Shown here piece after piece: positions 33,802-41,719 of a stretch of 64,000 bases of DNA. The translations under genes and the position numbers were made by a program. Source of the stretch: Marinobacter lutaoensis (GTDB lineage Bacteria > Pseudomonadota > Gammaproteobacteria > Pseudomonadales > Oleiphilaceae); contig NZ_MSCW01000012.1 of assembly GCF_001981305.1 (NCBI RefSeq), positions 1-64,000 of the forward strand, given 5' to 3'. The notes beneath the pieces were generated by a model that worked only from the letters and a program-made list of their open reading frames with translations, ran no database searches and was not told where the DNA came from. Each line of letters opens with the position of its first letter. Within the stretch, counting starts at the first letter, position 1.

Positions 33802-34533
33802 TCAGAAGGTGTAGGTGAAGCCCACCATGTAGACCATCGGGTCCAGCTCCACTTCGAATTCGTCGGTCTCCGCCGCGTAGTTGCCGGCCGCGTCGTACAC
33901 CTTGACGGTGGCGTCGGTGTTGATGTCCGCCCACCAGATGGCGGCATTCAGGCCGAAGTTGTCGCTCAGCATGTAGTCCATGCCCAGCTCCAGGGCGACG
34001 CCGACACTGTCATCCAGTTCCAGCTCGGTGTCGGCTCCGGGGATGCCGTACTGGGTCGCCACCGCGCCGCTGAGCGCCGAGGTGGTCTTCTCTTCGAAAA
34101 ACACCGTGTAGTTCACCCCGATGCCGGCGTAGGGCTGGAATTGGGAGCTGCTGGCCAGCGGGTAGTACTGCAGGGTCAGGGTCGGAGGCAGGTGCTTGGT
34201 TTCGCCCAGTTTCAGATCGCTGGGAAGGTCACCGCCGCCATAGATGTTGTGCCGGAACGGGGTGGCGCCAAGCACGCCCAGGCCCAGATGATCGGTGAAC
34301 ATGTAAGTGGCGCGCAGGCCCAGCTGGGTGTTGCTGTCCACCGTCACCCTGGAGTCAACGCCCGGGCCCAGCAGGGGGGCACCGCCCACGGTGATGGAGT
34401 CGCTGGAATCGTCCGGGGCCACGTGCACCGCGCCGGCGCGCACGACAAAGTCACCGGCTTCGAAGGCCTGGGCGGCGGGCGCCGCGGCCATCACGGCGGC
34501 GGCAAGGACTCCAAGTTTGAATGAACGGGACAT
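33802..34533 (-). CDS. ompW: OmpW-family outer membrane protein
   Basis: A 243-residue beta-barrel protein. The start at 34533 gives an AAGGAG site 7 bp upstream and a signal peptide cleaved after AAPAAQA. OmpW hallmarks: GDFVVRAGAVHVAPDDSS at the mature N-terminus, LGVLGATPFRHNIYG, the ATTRY-like region HLPPTLTLQYYPL, and a C-terminal aromatic (YTF). It is an eight-stranded channel for small hydrophobic molecules. An ANR/FNR-like box upstream suggests oxygen control, as for E. coli ompW. Confidence 0.92.
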   Translation of the reverse strand: MSRSFKLGVLAAAVMAAAPAAQAFEAGDFVVRAGAVHVAPDDSSDSITVGGAPLLGPGVDSRVTVDSNTQLGLRATYMFTDHLGLGVLGATPFRHNIYGGGDLPSDLKLGETKHLPPTLTLQYYPLASSSQFQPYAGIGVNYTVFFEEKTTSALSGAVATQYGIPGADTELELDDSVGVALELGMDYMLSDNFGLNAAIWWADINTDATVKVYDAAGNYAAETDEFEVELDPMVYMVGFTYTF

Positions 34534-34594
34534 AGCACATCTCCTTGACCATACATTGAATGGCTTCAGGGTAATGACCATGGGGCGGACAAAC

Positions 34595-34608
34595 TTGATT
34601 TAGCGCAA
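34595..34608. promoter_or_regulatory. ANR/FNR-like box upstream of ompW
   Basis: TTGATTTAGCGCAA resembles the FNR/ANR consensus TTGAT-N4-ATCAA (eight of ten fixed positions). Its centre is about 68 bp before the ompW start codon, compatible with a class II activator position near -41. Confidence 0.45.
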
Positions 34609-34690
34609 GAATCGCCTGGGGCCGGCGGCGCTTTCGCAAGTGGATTGACGCAACTCAAAAAAACGGCGGGACGGTGGCGACTACGGATGG

Positions 34691-35146
34691 TCAGGCGGTG
34701 GGTTCGTTGTCCTCGGGTACGAACACGTCCCGGATGTCCAGGGGCTGGCCGTCGGCGTCGAGTACCTGGACGTCGCGGATCGGGCGGCCGCTGGCCCGGT
34801 CGCGGAGATCGAGCGGGCCCTGCTCGGGAGCGGGGTTCCAGCGATCGCCCCACTGCCGCAGCGCCACCACCACCGGGAACAGGTCCCGGCCCTTCTCGGT
34901 GAGGCGGTACTCGTAGCGGGAACCGTGCTCGCCCACGTCCACCTTGCGCAGCACGCCGTTATCCACCAGGCGGGTCAGACGGTCGCAGAGGATATTCTTG
35001 GCGATGCCCAGCTGCTGCTGAAAGTCCACGAAGCGGCGGGTACCGTACATCGCGTGCAATACGATCAGCAGGGACCACCAATCGCCCACTTCGTTCAGGG
35101 CGCGGGCGACGGAGCAGCGGGAGTCATCGAAACGTTTTCTGGCCAT
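34691..35146 (-). CDS. HxlR-family transcriptional regulator
   Basis: A 151-residue winged-helix regulator of the HxlR family: Cys11 in DDSRCSVARALNEVGDWWSLLIV, then FVDFQQQLGIAKNILCDRL as the recognition helix region and EYRLTEKGRDLFPVV. An N-terminal Cys in this position is the redox or electrophile sensor in HypR/QorR-type members. The ATG at 35146 is chosen at the family start; the frame stays open upstream without similarity. It is divergent from an old-yellow-enzyme gene, with two operator-like repeats between them. Confidence 0.88.
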   Translation of the reverse strand: MARKRFDDSRCSVARALNEVGDWWSLLIVLHAMYGTRRFVDFQQQLGIAKNILCDRLTRLVDNGVLRKVDVGEHGSRYEYRLTEKGRDLFPVVVALRQWGDRWNPAPEQGPLDLRDRASGRPIRDVQVLDADGQPLDIRDVFVPEDNEPTA

Positions 35147-35164
35147 GGGCGGATTGTATCGAAA

Positions 35165-35218
35165 AGGGTTGCATTTTAAAACCAGATTGAATAGGGTTGC
35201 TTTACGAAACCAAATTGA
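35165..35218. promoter_or_regulatory. Tandem operator repeats between hxlR and the flavin oxidoreductase gene
   Basis: Two 26-bp direct repeats, at 35165-35190 and 35193-35218, agree at 21 of 26 positions with a 28-bp period. Each begins AGGGTTGC and ends AAACCA(G/A)ATTGA, and each has GGTT ... AACC dyad symmetry. They fill the 90-bp space between the divergent genes and are the obvious binding sites for the HxlR dimer. Confidence 0.6.
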
Positions 35219-35236
35219 CGAGGTTGGACACCACAT

Positions 35237-36349
35237 ATGAGCATGAACCTGGGACCCTTGTTTGAACCGTTCGAAATCCACAACCTCACCCTGCGCAACC
35301 GTGTGGCGATGGCGCCCATGACCCGCAACTTCTCGCCCGGTGGCGTGCCCGGTGATGACGTGGTGGCCTACTATCGCCGTCGCGCCGAGGCCGGGGTCGG
35401 CCTGATCATCACCGAGGGCACCACCGTCAACCATCCGGCGGCCAACGGCTACCCCAACGTACCGGCGTTTCACGGCGAGCAGGCCCTGGCTGGCTGGAAG
35501 AAGGTGGTGGACGCGGTGCATGAGGCCGGTGGCGCCATCTTCCCGCAACTCTGGCACGTCGGTGCGGTGCGCAAGGAAGGCACCGAACCGGACCCGTCGG
35601 TGCCCGGTTACAGCCCGTCCGGCCTGTTCGCATCGGGTAAGCCCAACGGCAAGGCCATGACCAAGGAGGACATCCGGGATGTCATCCAGGCGTTCGGTGA
35701 CGCCGCCCAGGATGCCAAGGCGTTGGGTTTCGATGGGGTCGAGATCCACGGTGCCCATGGCTACCTGCTGGACCAGTTCCTCTGGGAAGGCACCAACCAG
35801 CGGGACGACGAGTACGGCGGCAGCCTGGAAAACCGACTGCGTTTCGTGGTGGAGATCGTCGAGGAAGTGCGGCACCGGGTGGGGCCGGATTTCCCGATCA
35901 TGCTGCGCTTTTCGCAATGGAAGCAGCAGGACTACGAGGCCCGTCTGGTGCACAGCCCGGATGAGCTTGAGCGGTTCCTGACACCGTTGGTGGCCGCCGG
36001 CGTGGACATTTTCCATGCCTCCACCCGCCGATTCTGGGAGCCGGAGTTCGAGGGCTCCCATCTGAACCTGGCCGGCTGGACCCAGAAGCTTTCCGGCAAG
36101 CCCACCATGTCCGTGGGCAGCGTCGGCCTGACCGAAGACTTCATCAGCGGCACCTTCGCCAGCACCCAGGCGGCGGTGGAGAAAGCCGGCATCGACGAGC
36201 TGGTGGAGCGCATGAACAACCACGAGTTCGAGCTGATCGCCGTGGGTCGCGCCCTGCTGCAGGACCCGGAGTGGCTGGTCAAAGTCCGGGATGGCCGTTT
36301 CGACGAAATCGAGGCCTTCGCCCGGAAATCCCTGGAAACCCTGTACTGA
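35237..36349 (+). CDS. Old-yellow-enzyme-type NADH:flavin oxidoreductase
   Basis: A 370-residue FMN barrel enzyme: NRVAMAPMTRN, EGTTVNHPAANGYPN, QLWHVGAV (residues that bind the FMN and substrate) and GVEIHGAHGYLLDQFLWEGTNQ. It reduces alpha,beta-unsaturated carbonyls, nitro compounds or quinones. Together with the divergent HxlR regulator it forms an electrophile-response pair similar in layout to yodB/hypR circuits. A strong terminator follows 24 bp after the stop. Confidence 0.9.
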   Translation: MSMNLGPLFEPFEIHNLTLRNRVAMAPMTRNFSPGGVPGDDVVAYYRRRAEAGVGLIITEGTTVNHPAANGYPNVPAFHGEQALAGWKKVVDAVHEAGGAIFPQLWHVGAVRKEGTEPDPSVPGYSPSGLFASGKPNGKAMTKEDIRDVIQAFGDAAQDAKALGFDGVEIHGAHGYLLDQFLWEGTNQRDDEYGGSLENRLRFVVEIVEEVRHRVGPDFPIMLRFSQWKQQDYEARLVHSPDELERFLTPLVAAGVDIFHASTRRFWEPEFEGSHLNLAGWTQKLSGKPTMSVGSVGLTEDFISGTFASTQAAVEKAGIDELVERMNNHEFELIAVGRALLQDPEWLVKVRDGRFDEIEAFARKSLETLY

Positions 36350-36372
36350 TCGATCCCCTTCGATCCCACTGT

Positions 36373-36404
36373 GCCGCAGCACCGTAAGGGCTGCGGCTTT
36401 TTTT
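36373..36404 (+). terminator. Rho-independent terminator of the flavin oxidoreductase gene
   Basis: GCCGCAG (36373-36379) pairs with CTGCGGC (36391-36397) and is followed by seven T's. It sits 24 bp downstream of the stop codon. Confidence 0.9.
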
Positions 36405-36493
36405 GTCCGGCGCTAGCTGTCCGCTTTGTAATCGCGGTATCCGCCGTCTTCGTTATCATGGCAAGGACAGTCTCAACGCAACAGGAGCATCCG

Positions 36494-36805
36494 ATGACTG
36501 GAAAGCGTTTCCTTCAACCGGCCCTGCTGGCCCTGATGTTGGCGGTCCTGGCGGGCTGCGCCACCGTCGGTCGCGACTTCCCCACCCACAATGTCGACCA
36601 GATCCGGATTGGTGAAACCACGCGTGCCGACATCCAGGCCATGTTCGGCGAACCCTGGCGCACCGGCGTCGAGGATGGTCAGCGCACCTGGACCTACGGT
36701 AGATACCGCTGGTCGGCCTTCGGAGAGGCGCAGACCACCGATCTGGTGGTTCGTTTCAACGACGATGGCACCGTAGCGTCCTATGTGTTCAACACCACGG
36801 AATAG
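36494..36805 (+). CDS. SmpA/OmlA(BamE)-like small lipoprotein
   Basis: A 103-residue lipoprotein: signal with lipobox LAGC (Cys about 22), then an SmpA/OmlA-type domain (IRIGETTRADIQAMFGEP, RTWTYGRYRW). The domain is shared with BamE, but this protein is a paralogue-type copy, not clearly the BAM subunit. The ATG at 36494, with an AGGAG site, is chosen over an upstream in-frame reading that lacks the signal. It is probably anchored in the outer membrane. It stands alone between a terminator and a convergent CoA-transferase. Confidence 0.82.
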   Translation: MTGKRFLQPALLALMLAVLAGCATVGRDFPTHNVDQIRIGETTRADIQAMFGEPWRTGVEDGQRTWTYGRYRWSAFGEAQTTDLVVRFNDDGTVASYVFNTTE

Positions 36806-36958
36806 GCGCCCCGGGGCATTTGTCCGGCAACGAACGGGCCCGTCTGGAATTCCCGGCCTCAGCGTTTTTCCAGCCCATGCGGCCCCGCCTCTCCGGACGC
36901 CGGGCCCGTTGCCAAACCAACCTGAAGAGTGAGCCATGCGCGCACGCTGTGTTGCCGC

Positions 36959-38470
36959 TCACATCTGCCCGCTTTCCTCGAACCGCTGATGCCAGCTGAG
37001 GGCTTCGCTCAGCAGGTGCGGGGTGTGCATACCACGGCCACTGGCGCAGGCCCGCTCGAAATAGTCGAGCAGCCGGTCCCGGTAGTCCGGATGGGCGCAA
37101 CGCTCGATGAGGGTGCGGGCCCGCTGCCGGGGGGACAGGCCGCGCAAGTCGGCCAGACCCTGTTCGGTGACGATGATCTGCACGTCGTGTTCGGTGTGGT
37201 CCACGTGGGACACCATTGGCACGATGGTGGAGATGGCGCCGCCCTTGGCGGTGGACGGGGTCATGAACACCGAGAGGTAGCCGTTGCGGGCGAAGTCCCC
37301 GGAGCCGCCAATGCCGTTCATGATACGGCTGCCCATGACGTGGGTGGAGTTCACGTTGCCATAGATGTCCGCCTCGATCATACCGTTCATGGCGATGACC
37401 CCCAGCCGGCGGATGACCTCCGGGTGGTTGCTGATTTCCTGGGGCCGCAGGATGATCCGGCTGCGGTAGAAGTCGATGTGGTCGGCCAGTTCCTGGTTCG
37501 CCTCGGGGCTTAGGGAAAAGGCGGTGGCCGAGGCCATGCTCAGTTTGCCCGAGCGCAGCAGGGCGAGCATGCCGTCCTGCAGCACCTCGGTGTAGGCGGT
37601 GAGATTCTCGAACGGGCCGTCATTCAGACCGATCATGACGGCGTTGGCGATGTTGCCAACGCCGGACTGCAGCGGCAGCAGGTTGGGGGGCAGTCGCCGT
37701 TGCGCCACTTCGTGCTCGAAGAAGTCCAGCAGGTGCCCGGCGATACGCCGCGAGGTTTCATCCGGTTCGCTGAAGCGTGAGTTACGATCCGGGGCGTTGG
37801 TTTCCACCACCGCGATCACCTTCTCCGGCGGACAGAACAGGTATTTCTCACCAATGCGGTCTTCCGGGCGGAGGATCTGGATCGGCCGCCGCCGGGGCGG
37901 CAGGGCGGTGCCGTAGTAGACATCGTGCATGCCTTCCAGGCCTGCGCTCTGGCCGTAATTCACTTCCAGAATGACCCGATCCGCCTGATCGATCCAGGTC
38001 TTGTTGTTGCCGATGGACGACGACGGAATGAGCCGCCCGTCCTCGGCAATGCCCGCCACCTCGATCACCGCGATATCCAGCTTGCCAAAGAAGCCGGACC
38101 AAGCGTGCTGGGCCACGTGGGAGAGGTGGATGTCGATGTAGTCCATGCGGCCTTCGTTGATTTTTTGCCGGCAGGTGGGGTCGCTCTGGTAAGGCAGGCG
38201 CAACTCGATGCCGTCGGCTTCGGCCAGGGCTCCGTCCAGCTCGGGGGCGGTGGAGGCGCCGGTCCAGATGCTGATGCGATGGCGCCGACCCTGGGCCTGC
38301 TGGGTACGGATGTGCTCGGCGAGTGCCTGAGGAACCGCTTTCGGGTAGCCGGCACCGGTGAAGCCGCTCATGCCGACGTTGGCGCCGGCGGGAATCAGGG
38401 CGGCGGCTTCGCGTGCGCTCATGATGCGATTCCGCAGTTTGGGGCAGAGAATACGGGTGGCGTTGGTCAT
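36959..38470 (-). CDS. Acetyl-CoA hydrolase/succinyl-CoA:acetate CoA-transferase family
   Basis: A 503-residue protein of the Cat1/AarC family: GMSGFTGAGYPKAVP near the N-terminus, YTEVLQDGML containing the probable catalytic Glu, NGIGGSGDFARN and QIIVTEQGLADLRGL at the C-terminus. It moves CoA between succinate, acetate or propionate, or hydrolyses acetyl-CoA. The length fits the family. It is divergent from marC and has no obvious pathway partner nearby, though an AtoE-type transporter occurs elsewhere in the window. Confidence 0.92.
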   Translation of the reverse strand: MTNATRILCPKLRNRIMSAREAAALIPAGANVGMSGFTGAGYPKAVPQALAEHIRTQQAQGRRHRISIWTGASTAPELDGALAEADGIELRLPYQSDPTCRQKINEGRMDYIDIHLSHVAQHAWSGFFGKLDIAVIEVAGIAEDGRLIPSSSIGNNKTWIDQADRVILEVNYGQSAGLEGMHDVYYGTALPPRRRPIQILRPEDRIGEKYLFCPPEKVIAVVETNAPDRNSRFSEPDETSRRIAGHLLDFFEHEVAQRRLPPNLLPLQSGVGNIANAVMIGLNDGPFENLTAYTEVLQDGMLALLRSGKLSMASATAFSLSPEANQELADHIDFYRSRIILRPQEISNHPEVIRRLGVIAMNGMIEADIYGNVNSTHVMGSRIMNGIGGSGDFARNGYLSVFMTPSTAKGGAISTIVPMVSHVDHTEHDVQIIVTEQGLADLRGLSPRQRARTLIERCAHPDYRDRLLDYFERACASGRGMHTPHLLSEALSWHQRFEESGQM

Positions 38471-38633
38471 GGCGGCTCCGGAAAACTACGTAGACGAGCT
38501 GGCAATCGTACCATGACATTAGGAAACTATGCTTAATACTTCTGGCGATACTCCTGGGTACGTTCTGTTGCGTACGGACGCCGTCGCGTGGCCGGACTAT
38601 GCTTGTGGCTTTTCCTGGCCGGATTTCCCTGAG

Positions 38634-39269
38634 ATGTTCGAAACCTTTTTTAGCACCTACCTCAACAGCACCATCCGCTTTGTGTTCCTGCTGGCTCCGT
38701 TCTTCGTCGTCACCATGTTCCTGGCGCTGACGCGCGGGCTGCCCGCGGCCGAGAAAGTGTCCATCATCCACCGGGCCATCGTGTCGGCTCTGGTTCTGGG
38801 ACTGATTCTGTTCTTCGCCGGCCCGGTGCTGTTCGACGCCATCGGCATTACCCTGAACTCCTTCCGGATCGGTGCCGGCTGTCTGCTGTTCCTGACCGCG
38901 GTGAGCCTGGTCAGCAGTGGCACCCGGAGCCATGCCACCGGACTGCCGGAGGAAGAGCGTGACGATGTGGCGGTGGTGCCGCTGGCCATCCCGGTGATGA
39001 TCGGTCCGGCCACCATCGGTGCCATCATGGTGTACGGGGCCGAGTTGAAATCGGTGCCGGAAGTGGCCGGCGGTTTGCTGGGCTTGGTGTCCGGGCTGCT
39101 GATCCTGGCGCTGCTGCTGCACCTGTCCGGGCGCCTGGAAACCCTGCTGGGCAAGACCGGCCTGAACATCATGTCCAAGGTCAGTGGCCTCATTCTGTCG
39201 GCGATGGCGGCGGAGATCGTGCTCACCGGCATCGCCGGTTTCCTGGCCACGACCGAAGCCCTGTCCTGA
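38634..39269 (+). CDS. MarC-family integral membrane protein
   Basis: A 211-residue protein with six predicted helices and the MarC signature PLAIPVMIGPATIGAIMV. I chose the ATG at 38634, which matches the usual MarC start. An upstream ATG at 38529 with an AGGAAA site would add 35 residues with no family likeness, and cannot be excluded. Function of MarC proteins is not established; the antibiotic-resistance link of the name was withdrawn for E. coli. Confidence 0.85.
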   Translation: MFETFFSTYLNSTIRFVFLLAPFFVVTMFLALTRGLPAAEKVSIIHRAIVSALVLGLILFFAGPVLFDAIGITLNSFRIGAGCLLFLTAVSLVSSGTRSHATGLPEEERDDVAVVPLAIPVMIGPATIGAIMVYGAELKSVPEVAGGLLGLVSGLLILALLLHLSGRLETLLGKTGLNIMSKVSGLILSAMAAEIVLTGIAGFLATTEALS

Positions 39270-39338
39270 GCCAGCGGGCGCCTTTCGTGCTCGATATCTG
39301 AACGGCGGCTTACCTGAGCCTCATGAGGACAGGGGGGC

Positions 39339-40220
39339 TCAACCATTCGCCGGGTTGGCTTGGCGCACCCGTTGGCTCCGCTGACGGGAACGTAATCCCA
39401 TCATGATCAGCGGCACCACAATCATGGCACTGCCTACGGCGAAGTAAAGGTCAGGCACCTCATTGAAACCGATCCAGCCGATGGCCACGGCCCAGATCAG
39501 GCCGGTGTATTCGGCGCTGGTGACTTGGTTGGCCGCCACTTGCCGGTAGGCCAGTAGCACCGTGACGTTGTAGCCCAGGATGAACAGTGACGAGCCGAAG
39601 GCACTGACCAGCAGGCCGCTGTCCCAGGGCGCGTTTTCCCACCATGCCAGGGCCCCAGCGGCCGGCAGGATCAGCAGATAGTTCAGAAACAGCGTGTGCA
39701 CCGTCGACTGCTGGCCCGGCAGCTTGCGGACCAGCACGGCGTTGATCGCCAGCGCCAGTGCCGATCCCAGTGCCGCCAGCGCGGCCCAGTTCACCGCCAC
39801 CGGGCGCAGGATCAGGAGGATACCGGCGAAGCCGCTCACCACCGCCACCACGCTCAGGGTGGACAGGGTTTCCCGGAACACCAGCACCGACAACACCATC
39901 ACCAGGAAGGGGGCGGCGTAAAACACCGCGTTGGCGGTGGCCAGCGGCAGATGTTCCAGCGCCACCACCATGCACAGAATCCCAGCCAGATGGACGTGCG
40001 CGCGCAGCGCATGCACCCGGAACCCGGCAAACAGCGCCCGCCGGTTCAGCTGTCCCGCTAGGGGCAGCAACAGCAGCAGGGTGACGAGGCAGCGCAGGAA
40101 CGCGAACTGAAACACCGGGGTACCCGGCTCCAGCAGCTTGATGAAGACATCGGAGACGATGGCCATGGCGTTGCCGATGACCAGCAGCAGGATGGCACTG
40201 TGGACGGTTTTGCCAGACAT
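39339..40220 (-). CDS. EamA-family (DMT) permease
   Basis: A 293-residue protein with ten predicted helices in two EamA repeats (about 10-140 and 150-280): LPLATANAVFYAAPFLVMVLS in the first and SAEYTGLIWAVAIGWIGFNE in the second. Probably a drug/metabolite exporter. It is divergent from the LysR gene at 40363, which is its likely regulator. Confidence 0.85.
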   Translation of the reverse strand: MSGKTVHSAILLLVIGNAMAIVSDVFIKLLEPGTPVFQFAFLRCLVTLLLLLPLAGQLNRRALFAGFRVHALRAHVHLAGILCMVVALEHLPLATANAVFYAAPFLVMVLSVLVFRETLSTLSVVAVVSGFAGILLILRPVAVNWAALAALGSALALAINAVLVRKLPGQQSTVHTLFLNYLLILPAAGALAWWENAPWDSGLLVSAFGSSLFILGYNVTVLLAYRQVAANQVTSAEYTGLIWAVAIGWIGFNEVPDLYFAVGSAMIVVPLIMMGLRSRQRSQRVRQANPANG

Positions 40221-40362
40221 ACCCTTGCACCTCGTTGAATTCCAGCGGGCCCGTTGAAGGCGTTGTGGCCTCCGTGTAGCCGGACCTGAGCAGAGGGAGT
40301 CTATGCCCGTCCATTTATCCGATAAAATGATATTTATTCACCAGCCATTAGGAAATTGGATA

Positions 40363-41316
40363 ATGAAGCTGCCCCCCTTGCGGGCCCTGCCGGTGTTCGA
40401 GGCCGTAGCCCGGCTCAACAGTTTTTCCCTGGCGGCCGAGGAACTGTCGGTGAGTCAGAGCGCGGTCAGTCACCAGATCAAGCAGTTGGAAACCTATCTG
40501 GGAGAGAAACTGTTCTGGCGCCAGGGCCGGACGCTCACCCTTACCGACGAAGGCCGTCAGTATCTGGACGCCGTCGGATCCGCGCTGTTGCAGATTGAGC
40601 GGGCCAGCGAGCAGCTGCTGGGGCGCGAGGAGGCGCGCCTGCGACTGTCGGTGTTCAGCTCCTTCGCGGTGCGCTGGCTGGTGCCCCGGCTGCCGGAGCT
40701 GCAACGGCTGCACCCCCAGGTGGAGCTGTCGCTGGAAATGAGCACCGAGAACCCGGTGCTGTCGGATCGGGTGGCGGATTGTTTCATCACCATTCATCGC
40801 AACTCCCCGGCCTACAGTTACGAGCTGCTGTATGTCGAGCGCCTGTTCCCGGTCTGCAGCCAGGATTACTGGCAGCGTATGTGCCGGGAACTGGGGCGGG
40901 CCGAAGGGGAGGATGGTGCGCTGACGCCGGCGGATGTGGCGCGCTTCCCACTGCTGTCCACCCACAGCATTTTCGAGCGGGCGGCGGGGGACTGGCAGGC
41001 CTGGTTCCAGGCGGCGGAGCAGGCGTTACCCCCGGATGCGCGCCTCCAGCACTTCAGCCACATGCTGCTGGCGCTGGAGGCGGCCCGCTTCCATCAGGGC
41101 ATCGCCCTGACCAATGACTACATGCTCTCCAGCCGCAAGGATTCCGAGGACTTCGTGCGCCTGCCCTGCCACCCCGTGGTCACCGGCGACCGTTTCTATT
41201 TCGCCTGGAAAACCAGCCGTCGTCGTGAACGGGGAATTCAGATCCTGCGGCGCTGGCTGGTGGACGAAGCCCGCCGCTCGGGGCTGAGAAACGTCGGTAT
41301 AGACGGCGGTGCCTGA
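40363..41316 (+). CDS. LysR-family regulator, GcvA-like
   Basis: A 317-residue LysR regulator. PPLRALPVFEAVARLNSFSLAAEELSVS at the N-terminus, with SVSQSAVSHQIKQLE, is the GcvA-type HTH. The substrate-binding domain follows. The ATG at 40363 fits the family start; the frame runs upstream to 40303 without likeness. The 142-bp space to the divergent EamA permease is AT-rich and contains TTATCCGATAA, a near-palindrome. It likely controls the permease and itself. Confidence 0.88.
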   Translation: MKLPPLRALPVFEAVARLNSFSLAAEELSVSQSAVSHQIKQLETYLGEKLFWRQGRTLTLTDEGRQYLDAVGSALLQIERASEQLLGREEARLRLSVFSSFAVRWLVPRLPELQRLHPQVELSLEMSTENPVLSDRVADCFITIHRNSPAYSYELLYVERLFPVCSQDYWQRMCRELGRAEGEDGALTPADVARFPLLSTHSIFERAAGDWQAWFQAAEQALPPDARLQHFSHMLLALEAARFHQGIALTNDYMLSSRKDSEDFVRLPCHPVVTGDRFYFAWKTSRRRERGIQILRRWLVDEARRSGLRNVGIDGGA

Positions 41317-41387
41317 ACGAATGGTAAGGAACGGGGGGCTGACGGCCGGCGTGTGATTGGCAAAGTCACTGCCATGCGAGGAAAGAG

Positions 41388-41699
41388 ATGAAGGCTTTGT
41401 TGAAACCGGTTCTGTGCGCGATCCTGCTGTTCCCCACCGTTGCCCTGGCACATTCCGGCCACGACGCCGGCCTGCCGCCGGGGTTGCAGAAAAAGGTGCA
41501 GCGGGGTGAGCCGCTGCCGCCGGGCTGGCAGAAGAAACTGCATTACCGACGTGGCGACCACCTGGACCGTGAACTGCTCCGCTATGGTCGGGTCATCGAC
41601 CTGGACGGCCGCCGCCAGCGGGTGGAACTCGAGGACCGGGTTTACACCATTCTCCGGGATACCCGGGAGATCGTGGACATCCTCAACGGTCGCGACTGA
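41388..41699 (+). CDS. Small periplasmic protein, RcnB-like
   Basis: A 103-residue exported protein: signal MKALLKPVLCAILLFPTVALA, then HSGHD and a repeated PPG-LQKK / PPGWQKKL phrase typical of RcnB-type and related periplasmic proteins. The C-terminal part (ELLRYGRVIDLDG ... YTILRDTREIVDIL) is beta-rich. The His-rich mature start could bind metal, but this is inference. An AGGAAAGAG ribosome site precedes the ATG. It is convergent with fadE. Confidence 0.7.
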   Translation: MKALLKPVLCAILLFPTVALAHSGHDAGLPPGLQKKVQRGEPLPPGWQKKLHYRRGDHLDRELLRYGRVIDLDGRRQRVELEDRVYTILRDTREIVDILNGRD

Positions 41700-41719
41700 C
41701 CGCCGCCGGCCGCCCGGGC

